Shown one piece after another: positions 51,769-58,873 of a DNA stretch of 64,000 nucleotides. Origin of the DNA: [Clostridium] leptum DSM 753 (GTDB lineage: Bacteria > Bacillota > Clostridia > Oscillospirales > Acutalibacteraceae); assembly GCA_000154345.1 (NCBI GenBank), contig DS480346.1:62001-126000 (forward strand), in the 5' to 3' direction. The notes under the pieces are model-generated. The model worked only from the letters and a program-made list of their open reading frames with translations, ran no database searches and had not been told where the DNA came from. The first letter of the stretch is position 1; each line of letters starts with the position of its first letter. The translations under genes and the position numbers were made by a program.

Positions 51769-53001
51769 CTATTTTATTTTTTCAATTTCGTCTTTCAACC
51801 ACTCAAATTCTCTCTGGGTATAAACCTTTTCAGTGATGTCAGAGATCTTGTGACCGACCATATATTTGATTGCGTACTCGTCAACGCCGTACTTCTTAGC
51901 CATCGTCACAAAATGTTTACGACCATCATGCGGTCTATGCTCAGGGTTCAAATTCAATTCGTCTCGAATCATACCAAAGCCTTTTTGGTATCGAGCATAA
52001 GTAAGTGCAGTGTTTTTGCTACGAGCATTCGAATTAACATAGTTGAGCAGGTACAGACTTCCAAGTTCCTGAGCCTCTTTATATTTTCGCTCAACCAAAT
52101 GACGAATCTTCGAGTGAATTGGAACCACACGATCTGTACCGGCATCTGTTTTGATACCGCCTCGGAAAGTCCAGTTTTCCAAATCCACATTCTTTAATTC
52201 CAGCAAACCAAGTTCCTGGGGTCGCCAACCAGAATAGCACTGAATGAGCAGGACATCTACAAGCATTTTATCATCAGCGTGTTTCCAAAGCAAGTCCATC
52301 TCTTCGTCCGTAAAAGGAATATGCTCGTTCTTAACTGTGACGATTTCTTTGATTGTTTCCTCACTGAGGTTAAAAGTTCGCGAATAGTTTCGGTCAACAA
52401 GCTCATACTCCAAGGCATAATCCAACATCAAGTTAAACAAAGACTTAATCTGGTTCTTCATGGATGCACTTGGTGTTTTTTCTTTGTCTCGAACCTTCGA
52501 TATGCCTTCATCCATACAACCTTTTACATGACGAGCGCGGACATCTTTGACTCGCATATCATATACGGCTGAGCAATACCCCCATGCTGAAGCTACCGAA
52601 CGAGTGCTTTTAACTGTCTTCTCGTATTCGGCAAGCCATTTCTCGTAAAGCTCTTTCATAGTGATAGACGGTTCAAGGTCGTAAGGGTTCTTATTGTACT
52701 CGACGAGAGCAGCGTATGCATCGTTGTATGTTGGAAAATAGGACTCCGGTTTAAGAGGTTTACAGATAGGCCGTCCGTTCGAATCCTTTCCTACACTTAT
52801 CATAGCTCGAAATGGATTGCGGAGATTCCGATTCTTGATCTCACTGATCTGCCCGAAACCATTTGGCAGTCTACGGCGTTTATTGTTCTTATTTCGAGGT
52901 TTTCTTGGCTTTATATTTGGCTGTAATGGAAACCCACAGTGAGGACAAGAAACTGCTTTGTCGCTTACTTGTAATTCGCATTCAGGACATTTTATCAGCA
53001 T
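51769..53001 (-). CDS. Tyrosine integrase with N-terminal zinc ribbon
   Basis: 410 aa from ATG 53001 (GAAGGTGA upstream). The first 25 residues form a zinc ribbon (CPEC at 5-8, CPHC at 19-22), then an AP2-like arm-binding region, a core-binding domain, and the catalytic domain: Arg near 256 (CYSGWRPQELGLL), HxxRK in HDGRKHF (about 357), His in VGHKISD (about 382), Tyr in VYTQREF (about 393). It is the integrase of the phage-like element to the right, transcribed away from it. Confidence 0.92.
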   Translation of the reverse strand: MLIKCPECELQVSDKAVSCPHCGFPLQPNIKPRKPRNKNNKRRRLPNGFGQISEIKNRNLRNPFRAMISVGKDSNGRPICKPLKPESYFPTYNDAYAALVEYNKNPYDLEPSITMKELYEKWLAEYEKTVKSTRSVASAWGYCSAVYDMRVKDVRARHVKGCMDEGISKVRDKEKTPSASMKNQIKSLFNLMLDYALEYELVDRNYSRTFNLSEETIKEIVTVKNEHIPFTDEEMDLLWKHADDKMLVDVLLIQCYSGWRPQELGLLELKNVDLENWTFRGGIKTDAGTDRVVPIHSKIRHLVERKYKEAQELGSLYLLNYVNSNARSKNTALTYARYQKGFGMIRDELNLNPEHRPHDGRKHFVTMAKKYGVDEYAIKYMVGHKISDITEKVYTQREFEWLKDEIEKIK

Positions 53002-53050
53002 TATTATCACCTTCCCCATTGATTTGCTATTAGTAATCATATATCATAAG

Positions 53051-53076
53051 TGTAGGAATGTCAACTCCTACATTCC
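53051..53076. promoter_or_regulatory. Overlapping inverted repeats in the divergent int/early region
   Basis: TGTAGGA (53051-53057) / TCCTACA (53066-53072) and GGAATGT (53055-53061) / ACATTCC (53070-53076) overlap, giving two alternative palindromes. They lie between the integrase and the rightward genes, where a repressor or excisionase site is expected. Confidence 0.5.
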
Positions 53077-53109
53077 AACTTTTCTTATTAGTTTAGGGAG
53101 AAATGAGAT

Positions 53110-53448
53110 ATGATTAGTGATAACCAATCAATTTGCCCCAAATGTGGAGGGCAGCTTAAATACTACGATCATGTTCAAAGATTGGTACGGACGAAATTCG
53201 GAAACAAAAAATGGGTAGCTATTAGAAGACTTCGGTGCTGTAAATGCCATGCAGTTCATCGAGAGCTTCCTGACTTTATATTTCCGTATAAACAGTATGA
53301 AGCAGATATTATTATCGGCGTGCTCGAAGGTCTTATTACTTGTGAAACTTTGGGGTTTGAAGATTATCCTTGTGAAATGACTATGATTCGCTGGCGCTTG
53401 TTTCCACCGAGGTTGTTTTTACTAACAGCCGTTCCTAACCTAAAATAG
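53110..53448 (+). CDS. DUF6431-like zinc-binding protein
   Basis: 112 aa. N-terminal CPKCGGQLKYYDHVQR and a second CCKCHAVHRELPDFIFPYKQYEADII form a zinc ribbon plus helix, as in DUF6431 proteins of clostridial mobile elements. The remaining residues look like an HTH (ETLGFEDYPCEMTMIRWR). Likely a DNA-binding regulator. GGGAGAAATGAG precedes the ATG. Confidence 0.75.
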   Translation: MISDNQSICPKCGGQLKYYDHVQRLVRTKFGNKKWVAIRRLRCCKCHAVHRELPDFIFPYKQYEADIIIGVLEGLITCETLGFEDYPCEMTMIRWRLFPPRLFLLTAVPNLK

Positions 53449-53471
53449 CGATTGAAAGGAGGCAAACGCCA

Positions 53472-53723
53472 ATGGAAGAAATTATATTTGCATCGGGGTC
53501 TGTCCCGGTGGCAGTTGCAGCACGAGTCTACGGGAAAGACGCATCCTGGATTCGAGCCGGCATCGTATCTGGGTGGCTACCAATCGGAAAAGCTACTCGG
53601 AGTGGAAAGCTCGTTACGAACTTGGAGGAAATGAACTCTAAGTATGGACGCATCAACTTTTATATTTCGCCTAAGCTCCTCTGGCAGGAGACCGGCTATA
53701 TATGGAGGGGTGAACGCGCATGA
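53472..53723 (+). CDS. Excisionase-like or small DNA-binding protein
   Basis: 83 aa. Contains a helix-turn-helix-like segment VAARVYGKDASWIRAGIVSGWLPIGKA followed by NFYISPKLLWQETGY, resembling small excisionase/MerR-type proteins near integrases. AAAGGAGG precedes the ATG. It overlaps the next gene by 4 bp. Role as recombination directionality factor is inferred from position. Confidence 0.65.
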   Translation: MEEIIFASGSVPVAVAARVYGKDASWIRAGIVSGWLPIGKATRSGKLVTNLEEMNSKYGRINFYISPKLLWQETGYIWRGERA

Positions 53724-54139
53724 GTACATTGATACGACCAGAACTTTCCGAGACTAATCGTTACTGGATCGAGAAACACCGCTATTACGAATTGAAGCAT
53801 TTCTGCTTGCAATACCCGTTGTGGCGTCATGCGTACAATTCGTTGATAGACTATCCGGGTTCATGGCCTCAATTAGTGCCGCCCTGCAAAACGAATGTTG
53901 TTAGTGATTCCGTTACCAAGCACATTGATGAGAGGCTGTACTATGCCGATCGTATGAAGATGGTGGAACGGGTTGCAAAAGAAACGGACGAAGAGCTTTC
54001 GTGTTATATTTTGGAAGCTATAACGGAGGGTATTTCATACGACCATCTGAAAGCCAGAACCGGTATCCCATGTTGTAAGGATGTTTATTACGACCTGTAC
54101 AGACGGTTTTTCTGGCTGCTTAATAAGGAGAGACAGTAA
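53720..54139 (+). CDS. Phage-type regulator candidate
   Basis: 139 aa, no certain family. Features: an aromatic-rich N-terminus (NRYWIEKHRYYELKHFCLQYPLW), a central acidic helix, and a C-terminal HTH-like segment (EAITEGISYDHLKARTGIPCCKDVYYDLYRRFFWLL). Similar-looking proteins in clostridial phages are annotated as ArpU/RinA-type regulators, but I cannot confirm this. Translationally coupled at both ends (ATGA and TAATG overlaps). Confidence 0.6.
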   Translation: MSTLIRPELSETNRYWIEKHRYYELKHFCLQYPLWRHAYNSLIDYPGSWPQLVPPCKTNVVSDSVTKHIDERLYYADRMKMVERVAKETDEELSCYILEAITEGISYDHLKARTGIPCCKDVYYDLYRRFFWLLNKERQ

Positions 54140-54342
54140 TGAAGATTGTAGATATTGCAGTGAAAAAAGTCTATCGCTTCAACTGCCCGAATTGCCAGAG
54201 TAGGCTTGAGGCCGACAGCAGTGAGCTGACAGACATCGGAGGCAAAGTAAGCAAGTTTTATTGCCCCGTATGCCGTAAAGACCGATATATAACTTGGTCT
54301 GACTTACGGAAGAAGATCGTCTACGAGGGTTCGCAAGAATAA
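54139..54342 (+). CDS. Small zinc-ribbon protein
   Basis: 67 aa with CPNC (about 16-19) and CPVC (about 46-49) Cys pairs forming a zinc ribbon. Starts within the stop of the preceding gene. The first copy of the 29-bp motif overlaps its last codons. Function unknown. Confidence 0.7.
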   Translation: MKIVDIAVKKVYRFNCPNCQSRLEADSSELTDIGGKVSKFYCPVCRKDRYITWSDLRKKIVYEGSQE

Positions 54343-54359
54343 CAGTGTCCTTTATGGAG
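54331..54359 (+). repeat. 29-bp motif, copy 1
   Basis: TCGCAAGAATAACAG then TGTCCTTTATGGAG. Ungapped match to seven further copies; shared core CGC, AAA, ACA and TTTATGGA. Confidence 0.7.
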
Positions 54360-54363
54360 AAGT

Positions 54364-54398
54364 GAGAGCTGATGCACTATAGCATTGGCTCTTTCTTT
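54364..54398 (+). terminator. Terminator hairpin
   Basis: GAGAGCTGATGC / GCATTGGCTCTTTC stem with a T-rich tail, 5 bp after motif copy 1. Confidence 0.7.
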
Positions 54399-54508
54399 TT
54401 CTAACTTAGATTAAAACCGGACGGAGGTGACGGGTATCTGTGTTAAATTAGTATCTGGAAAAATCCCCGGGTTGAAATTTTTGAAAAACAATTTGAAAGG
54501 AGATCACC

Positions 54509-54724
54509 GTGGAAGTTGTCTATGTAGTTGTCGGAATTATGATTGGGTTTGTCGTCTCATCTATCATTCGCCGAAAACATCCAGTTGGTTTTCTGCGTAT
54601 TGACAAGTCTGATCCGGACGGACCCTATCTTTTTCTTGAACTGAAAAAGAGCGTTAATGAAATTATAGCTCAAAGAACTATCCTATTGGAAGTGAAGCGT
54701 GAAGACTTTATTCCGCACAAATAA
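54509..54724 (+). CDS. Small membrane protein
   Basis: 71 aa from GTG 54509 (AAAGGAGATC upstream). One N-terminal transmembrane helix (about 3-20) and a soluble C-terminus (PVGFLRIDKSDPDGPYLFLELKK). Motif copy 2 overlaps its end. Function unknown. Confidence 0.7.
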   Translation: MEVVYVVVGIMIGFVVSSIIRRKHPVGFLRIDKSDPDGPYLFLELKKSVNEIIAQRTILLEVKREDFIPHK

Positions 54725-54741
54725 CACTTCCTTTTATGGAA
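54713..54741 (+). repeat. 29-bp motif, copy 2
   Basis: CCGCACAAATAACAC then TTCCTTTTATGGAA, ending 28 bp before the next start codon. Confidence 0.7.
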
Positions 54742-54769
54742 CCCTATTAAAACGAAAGGAGAAACGAAT

Positions 54770-55162
54770 ATGGGTGAAGAAAACAGAAGTTTGTTGGAAG
54801 AGGAGATCAAAGCCGAAATTAAGCGCTTGGGATCTCTCGAATCTGGAAGCCAGGAGCATACCACGGCAGTGGATAGCTTGACGAAGCTGTACAAACTGAA
54901 GCTCGAAGAGGATAAGAATACCTATGAGCGTCTGGACAAGATCGAGAATCGTGAAATCGATCAGGAGTCCAAGACGGCTCAAATGGCAGAGTCTGTCAAA
55001 GATCGATACTTCAGATTTGGTATGGCTGCCGCTGAGCTGGTGCTGCCGTTGATGTTCTACGGCGTTTGGATGAGACGAGGTTTCAAGTTCGAACAGGACG
55101 GAACTTTCACCTCCCAGACATTCAGAGGTTTATTCAGTCGATTCAGACCGACTAAGAAATAA
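54770..55162 (+). CDS. Phage-like protein with C-terminal membrane segment
   Basis: 130 aa. Helical, charged N-terminus (about 1-80, coiled-coil prone), then a short hydrophobic segment (FGMAAAELVLPLMFYGVWM, about 84-102) and a basic tail. AAAGGAG upstream. No known family. Confidence 0.7.
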   Translation: MGEENRSLLEEEIKAEIKRLGSLESGSQEHTTAVDSLTKLYKLKLEEDKNTYERLDKIENREIDQESKTAQMAESVKDRYFRFGMAAAELVLPLMFYGVWMRRGFKFEQDGTFTSQTFRGLFSRFRPTKK

Positions 55163-55179
55163 ACCGGTTCCAAAAGCGG

Positions 55180-55218
55180 AGAGTTCGTGTATATAACACG
55201 TTCTCTTCGTTTTTCTCC
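55180..55218 (+). terminator. Terminator hairpin
   Basis: GGAGAGTTCGTG / CACGTTCTCTTC with a T5 tail, directly before motif copy 3. Confidence 0.65.
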
Positions 55219-55219
55219 T

Positions 55220-55248
55220 GCTCGAAATTTACAAGGGCTATTGTGAGA
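55220..55248 (+). repeat. 29-bp motif, copy 3
   Basis: GCTCGAAATTTACAA then GGGCTATTGTGAGA. The most divergent copy; it is followed by a separate sigma-A promoter. Confidence 0.6.
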
Positions 55249-55271
55249 GATGTAAAAGTGCTTTTTATCTC

Positions 55272-55299
55272 TTGATAAAATACTGATGGCCGCTATACT
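55272..55299 (+). promoter_or_regulatory. Sigma-A-like promoter
   Basis: TTGATA (55272-55277), 16-bp spacer, TATACT (55294-55299), 37 bp before the 55336 ATG. Confidence 0.6.
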
Positions 55300-55335
55300 T
55301 AATAGTGCCACACAATATCAAGGAGGTAATTTGCA

Positions 55336-55551
55336 ATGAGCTTTTTTAACGACGCGCAGAGAGACGGTTTACTTACTGGACGGTATATTTGCAGTGAATG
55401 CGGAGGACTTATGGAATTTGAAGACGAGTGGGAAGATACTTTAGTATGTCCTGCTTGCGGTCACTCCGTCGATTTAGAGCATTATGGTATGGAGAACGAT
55501 GAAGAATATGATGCTCTATATCCGACCAGAGATCAAATCTGCGACGACTAA
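55336..55551 (+). CDS. Small zinc-ribbon protein
   Basis: 71 aa, acidic, with CSEC (about 17-20) and CPAC (about 39-42) pairs forming a rubredoxin-like zinc ribbon. CAAGGAGG upstream of the ATG. Function unknown. Confidence 0.75.
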   Translation: MSFFNDAQRDGLLTGRYICSECGGLMEFEDEWEDTLVCPACGHSVDLEHYGMENDEEYDALYPTRDQICDD

Positions 55552-55575
55552 TTAAGACTATTAGCAAAGGGGAAG

Positions 55576-55602
55576 GAGTCCTGACGAGGGCTCTTTCTCT
55601 TT
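55576..55602 (+). terminator. Compact terminator, TGACGA loop
   Basis: GAGTCC-TGACGA-GGGCTC followed by TTTCTCTTTTC. One of five similar hairpins in this block. Confidence 0.75.
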
Positions 55603-55622
55603 TCTTTTTATAGGTGATGGAT

Positions 55623-55982
55623 ATGCGATACCACTTTGACAAACCGGAAATTTACTTGTCCTTGTATGGCGAGCGTTATATTTGCGAGCATCCGGTTTAC
55701 AATAGCTGCACTCTCTACAGAATTGAGAAAAGAGGTTTAGCAGTAATTCAGCAACGATTTGACTCCGAGACGAAAAGTACATGGTGGAGCGAAGTTGACC
55801 CTTGGATTACTGACGCTTTATATTTGCACCCTGATTTTCGAGAATACTTTGAAATGAGGGCTGGGGCTTGTACGGACGGACTATACCCTACTGTAACGGT
55901 TCGCCAAATTATGTGGGCATTAAAAATGAAACCAATTCAGAAAGAACGATGGGAAACCGTATTCGATAGACGGGATATCTAA
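55623..55982 (+). CDS. Conserved phage-like hypothetical protein
   Basis: 119 aa from ATG 55623 (AGGTGAT upstream; GTG 55614 and ATG 55617 also in frame). Rich in aromatic residues (WWSEVDPWITDALYLHPDFREYFEM). No motif recognised. Between two regulatory spacers, so probably its own transcript. Confidence 0.65.
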   Translation: MRYHFDKPEIYLSLYGERYICEHPVYNSCTLYRIEKRGLAVIQQRFDSETKSTWWSEVDPWITDALYLHPDFREYFEMRAGACTDGLYPTVTVRQIMWALKMKPIQKERWETVFDRRDI

Positions 55983-56011
55983 GCGCAAAAAACGCATCTC
56001 CCTTTATGAAA
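55983..56011 (+). repeat. 29-bp motif, copy 4
   Basis: GCGCAAAAAACGCAT then CTCCCTTTATGAAA, starting right after a stop codon and ending 31 bp before the 56043 ATG. Confidence 0.7.
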
Positions 56012-56042
56012 AGCCATTGAATTTTGAAGGGAGACATGGATT

Positions 56043-56192
56043 ATGAAAACACTAAAGAACAAGCTATATGCTGTAGTATTACTTATTTGTGGGTACTTAC
56101 CGGTACTTATCGACAAAGATGCAACAGCATTAGTATTCTTTGCGTTTATCGCAATACCGTTGTTCTTTGCAAAAGAAAACTGGATTTATTGA
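56043..56192 (+). CDS. Small membrane protein, 49 aa
   Basis: MKTLKNKLYAVVLLICGYLP start, two hydrophobic segments, ending FFAKENWIY. AAGGGAG upstream. Preceded by a motif copy and followed by a terminator, which together mark it as a real single-gene unit although it is short. Another, longer open frame (56024) runs through here in a different frame and is not believed. Confidence 0.7.
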   Translation: MKTLKNKLYAVVLLICGYLPVLIDKDATALVFFAFIAIPLFFAKENWIY

Positions 56193-56197
56193 GGATT

Positions 56198-56222
56198 GAG
56201 CCGCTAACAACGGCTCTTTTCT
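56198..56222 (+). terminator. Compact terminator, CTAACAA loop
   Basis: GAGCCG-CTAACAA-CGGCTC followed by TTTTCTTTT, 2 bp before motif copy 5. Confidence 0.85.
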
Positions 56223-56224
56223 TT

Positions 56225-56253
56225 TCGCCAAAATTACAACTCCTATTATGGAA
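56225..56253 (+). repeat. 29-bp motif, copy 5
   Basis: TCGCCAAAATTACAA then CTCCTATTATGGAA, directly after a terminator, 31 bp before the 56285 ATG. Confidence 0.75.
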
Positions 56254-56284
56254 AACGATGCTATTCGAAAGGAGTAAAAGGAGC

Positions 56285-56500
56285 ATGGACGAAATGAAAA
56301 TTGGTTCTAAATTCACTACGAGCATTATCTCGAAATTGGCGAGTTTGGCAATCCGAAAGAAATTTGGTTATGATGTAAAACTGAATTTGAATGAGGTAAA
56401 AGCCACAGTCGTTGACGGAAAGACACATGTTCATCTGGATATAGATGCCGATCTTGAGAAAGATGAACTTACTAAAATCCTGAAAAGTATTGGTTTGTAA
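56285..56500 (+). CDS. Small hypothetical protein
   Basis: 71 aa from ATG 56285 (AAAAGGAG upstream). An N-terminal amphipathic helix (FTTSIISKLASLAIRKKFG) then a predicted beta-rich half (VKLNLNEVKATVVDGKTHVHLDIDADLEKDEL). Not recognised. Confidence 0.7.
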   Translation: MDEMKIGSKFTTSIISKLASLAIRKKFGYDVKLNLNEVKATVVDGKTHVHLDIDADLEKDELTKILKSIGL

Positions 56501-56510
56501 AACTTGAAAA

Positions 56511-56538
56511 GAGCTGCTAACAACGGCTCTTTTCTTTT
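56511..56538 (+). terminator. Compact terminator, CTAACAA loop
   Basis: GAGCTG-CTAACAA-CGGCTC then TTTTCTTTT, immediately before motif copy 6. Same loop and spacing as the hairpin at 56198. Confidence 0.85.
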
Positions 56539-56541
56539 GCC

Positions 56542-56570
56542 GCGCGAAATTTACAAGTCTTATTATGAGA
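56542..56570 (+). repeat. 29-bp motif, copy 6 (abuts the tRNA-like gene)
   Basis: GCGCGAAATTTACAA then GTCTTATTATGAGA. Its end forms the first bases of the tRNA-like acceptor stem, so a transcript starting at the motif would begin at that stem. Confidence 0.75.
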
Positions 56571-56642
56571 GACGGGTTAGCTCAGTTGGTAGAGCGCCAC
56601 ACTTCCGTGGAGGTCGTCGGTTCGAATCCGATACAGTCTCTC
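56567..56642 (+). tRNA. Aberrant tRNA or tRNA-like gene
   Basis: D-arm TAGCTCAGTTGGTAGAGC and T-arm GTCGG-TTCGAAT-CCGAT fit tRNA consensus. A perfect outer stem GAGAGAC (56567-56573) / GTCTCTC (56636-56642) closes it. The anticodon arm is short, CCAC-ACTTCC-GTGG (4-bp stem, 6-nt loop), about 3 nt less than normal. The joint between outer stem and D-arm has extra bases. Read normally the anticodon would be TCC (Gly), but this is uncertain. No encoded CCA; a T-rich tract follows. It could be a degenerate phage tRNA or a functional mimic. Confidence 0.6.
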
Positions 56643-56676
56643 TTGCTTTTTATTTTCGCAGGAAAGGAGAAAAGAC

Positions 56677-57024
56677 ATGAGCATCGATCAGCTTGATTTA
56701 ATCTTGTATGACATGTACCGCATGGACGCTTGGCTGCCGCCTTTGTTTGGTAAATGGGCTGAAGATTATAAAAAAGCGAGTTACTCACAATGGGCTGTCG
56801 ACGAGCTCAGAGATTTTATCGCCGAACAGATTTACCCCCGAAGAGAAGGGTCTATTGATGAATTCTGTAAGCTCACGCACGAATTCATGATGAAGACAGC
56901 TAAGTATGCGAGGGTGAATCCAAACACAAGTCTTATGTTCCGATCTGCCAGTGAAATGGCAGCGAACATTTTAGACCTTCTAAGGGCTATGGATAACAAA
57001 AACATGAAAGGAGAAAAGACATGA
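56677..57024 (+). CDS. Phage-like protein, paralogue of 58098
   Basis: 115 aa, helical. Shares a pattern with the 98-aa protein at 58098: YSQWAVDELRDFI versus YQQWAAYEICDRI, then an FM-A-YA helix and a LMFRSASEMAANILDLL versus FIFQSAVETAEELSLLF ending. GGAAAGGAG upstream. It overlaps the next gene by 4 bp. Unknown function. Confidence 0.75.
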   Translation: MSIDQLDLILYDMYRMDAWLPPLFGKWAEDYKKASYSQWAVDELRDFIAEQIYPRREGSIDEFCKLTHEFMMKTAKYARVNPNTSLMFRSASEMAANILDLLRAMDNKNMKGEKT

Positions 57025-57845
57025 GTAAAAATCAAGCAATTCAAAAGTTGCTGCATAAGTCAGGGCTTTGCATCAGGAAATACTCGCCTGTTGCTTTGTC
57101 TTTTGTAGCATCAGCTGGCGTTGTGGTTACTGCAATCGCCGCAGCCAAAGCGACCCCACGAGCAGTAGCGTTAGTTTATGCAGACAGTCGCAAAAAGCAT
57201 GATGGCGATCCATATGCGTACACCAAGAAAGAGGCGTTCATCGCTGCATGGAAATGTTATATTCCGGCAGTGGCATTTGGTGCTTCTACTATTGCTTGCA
57301 TTATGGGTGCCAACGCCTTAAATCGACGCCAACAGGCAGCACTAACAAGTGCGTATGCTCTCGTCCAAAGTTCTTATAAGGAGTATAAGGACAAGCTGAA
57401 AGAGCTCTATGGTGAGGAAGCTCATAATGCCATCGTAGATTCTATCGCCAAAGAAAAGTGCAAGGACATCAGTATCTCTGCTAATGGAGGTTGGTACGAT
57501 TCTTCCCTCGATTTTGGTGAAGGTATGGAACCAGAAGTCTCCCGCACTTTTTACGATAGCTTTTCGCAAAGATATTTTGAGTCAACCATCGAAAAGGTCA
57601 TTCAGGCTGAGTACCATCTGAACCGCAATTTCATGTTCGCAGGAGTCATCCCACTTAATGATTTTTATGAGTTTCTCGGACTTGAAAAGACGGAACTCGG
57701 AGACGCTGTTGGATGGTCAAGCTGTAATGGTGATATTTATTGGATCGACTTTAACCATCACCGACTCACTTTGGATGACGGCATGGAGATCTATGTCATT
57801 GACATGGTTTTTGAGCCGACAGCCGAGTGGATGGAAGATCTGTAA
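57021..57845 (+). CDS. DUF6353-like membrane protein, paralogue 1
   Basis: 274 aa. Core pattern: KYSPVALSFVASAGVVVTAIAAAKATPRA (about 20-48, first hydrophobic segment), CYIPAVAFGASTIACIMGANALNRRQQAALTSAYAL (about 80-115, second hydrophobic segment) followed by a KEYKDKLKELYGEEA helix and a soluble C-terminus (DFYEFLGL, GWSSCNGDIYWIDF). Similar to the genes at 58874 and 61391, a family seen in clostridial phages with no assigned function. Two segments suggest a membrane hairpin with a cytoplasmic domain. Confidence 0.85.
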   Translation: MSKNQAIQKLLHKSGLCIRKYSPVALSFVASAGVVVTAIAAAKATPRAVALVYADSRKKHDGDPYAYTKKEAFIAAWKCYIPAVAFGASTIACIMGANALNRRQQAALTSAYALVQSSYKEYKDKLKELYGEEAHNAIVDSIAKEKCKDISISANGGWYDSSLDFGEGMEPEVSRTFYDSFSQRYFESTIEKVIQAEYHLNRNFMFAGVIPLNDFYEFLGLEKTELGDAVGWSSCNGDIYWIDFNHHRLTLDDGMEIYVIDMVFEPTAEWMEDL

Positions 57846-57847
57846 GT

Positions 57848-57876
57848 TCGCAAAAAATACATTTTACTTTATGAAA
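57848..57876 (+). repeat. 29-bp motif, copy 7
   Basis: TCGCAAAAAATACAT then TTTACTTTATGAAA, 21 bp before the 57898 ATG. Confidence 0.7.
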
Positions 57877-57897
57877 ACGAAAAGGAGGTTTCGCTTT

Positions 57898-58068
57898 ATG
57901 AATAATGCAAAATTGGTTAAAATCCTGGGTCTTGTCGCTACCGCAGTAGGTATGGGGGCTACGCTCCTCACTGACTGGGTGAACGAGAAGAAGATGGAAG
58001 AGAAAATCGACGAACGCATCAATGAGAAGCTTGCCGCACTTAGCGATGAAGAAGATGAGGAGTCCTAA
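57898..58068 (+). CDS. Small membrane protein with charged tail
   Basis: 56 aa: hydrophobic N-terminus (LVKILGLVATAVGMGATLLTDWV) and a Glu/Lys-rich helix (EKKMEEKIDERINEKLAAL) ending DEEDEES. AAAGGAGG upstream. Its stop codon lies in the loop of the next terminator hairpin. Confidence 0.75.
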   Translation: MNNAKLVKILGLVATAVGMGATLLTDWVNEKKMEEKIDERINEKLAALSDEEDEES

Positions 58069-58085
58069 CAAGGGCTCTTCCTCTT
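58057..58085 (+). terminator. Compact terminator, TAACAA loop overlapping a stop codon
   Basis: GAGTCC-TAACAA-GGGCTC followed by TTCCTCTTT. TAA of the loop is the stop of the 57898 gene. Confidence 0.75.
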
Positions 58086-58097
58086 TATCTGAACAAT

Positions 58098-58394
58098 ATG
58101 TGTGATACAAGCACGGCTGTTTCGATTATTCAACGATATGTTGATGAGCATCTGTTCAGTCCATCCTTCACATGGCCAAAGCATGAATTCAGAAAAAGGT
58201 CATATCAGCAATGGGCTGCATATGAAATCTGTGATCGAATCATGGACAAACCTTTCGATGATCCAATCACCGTCATCGAAAGCTTCATGTTCGAGATGGC
58301 TATGTATGCTTGTTACGGCGAGGATGAGCAGCGTAGCTTTATCTTTCAGAGTGCAGTCGAAACAGCTGAAGAATTAAGTCTACTATTTGTTTAA
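58098..58394 (+). CDS. Phage-like protein, paralogue of 56677
   Basis: 98 aa, helical, related to the 115-aa protein at 56677 over most of its length. It lacks a strong ribosome site. Located between the 57898 and Bro-N genes. Function unknown. Confidence 0.7.
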   Translation: MCDTSTAVSIIQRYVDEHLFSPSFTWPKHEFRKRSYQQWAAYEICDRIMDKPFDDPITVIESFMFEMAMYACYGEDEQRSFIFQSAVETAEELSLLFV

Positions 58395-58409
58395 CCGAAA
58401 GGAGAAAAA

Positions 58410-58859
58410 ATGGAAATTGTAGGAAAAGTTATCTTTATGGGTCACATCTTGCCTGTGTATGATTCCTTGGATAAACCTTTGTTCAAGGCATCTGATGTAG
58501 CCAACATTATTGATTACAGCGATGGCAATGTGTGGAAAATGCTCGAGATGTGTGAAGCTGACGAAAAGCTGAACCTACCTTTGGTAGTTGCAGGTCAGCG
58601 ACGCTCCGTAAGCTTTGTGACTGAAACTGGTTTATACAATGTGCTTTCACAGAGCCGCAAACCGATTGCTCGAGCGTGGCGCCGTATTATTCATGAAGAG
58701 TTAATTACTCTTCGAAAGACTCGTGGCAAAAACATAGCTGAACAATTTGAAGACTGGGATAATCAAGCTGACACTATCTTCTTTGATGAAGAAACGGGTA
58801 TGATGATGCAGTCCGTAACTGTAGCTGGCGGCGATGTTGAACAGATTCCATTGTTCTGA
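58410..58859 (+). CDS. Bro-N domain protein
   Basis: 149 aa. A Bro-N (BRO family N-terminal) domain fills about 1-110: LPVYDSLDKPLFKASDVANIIDYSDGNVWKML, RRSVSFVTETGLYNVLSQSRKPIARAWRRII. These DNA-binding domains are typical of phage antirepressors. There is no KilA-C or Ant domain, so it is a short stand-alone form. CGAAAGGAG upstream. Confidence 0.9.
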   Translation: MEIVGKVIFMGHILPVYDSLDKPLFKASDVANIIDYSDGNVWKMLEMCEADEKLNLPLVVAGQRRSVSFVTETGLYNVLSQSRKPIARAWRRIIHEELITLRKTRGKNIAEQFEDWDNQADTIFFDEETGMMMQSVTVAGGDVEQIPLF

Positions 58860-58873
58860 GAAAGGAGAAAATC

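Noticed and set aside
54427..54603. Possible 58-codon GTG-started frame upstream of the 54509 gene
   Set aside because: It overlaps the better supported 54509 gene in another frame and loses protein-like character in the overlap; a short leader peptide cannot be excluded.
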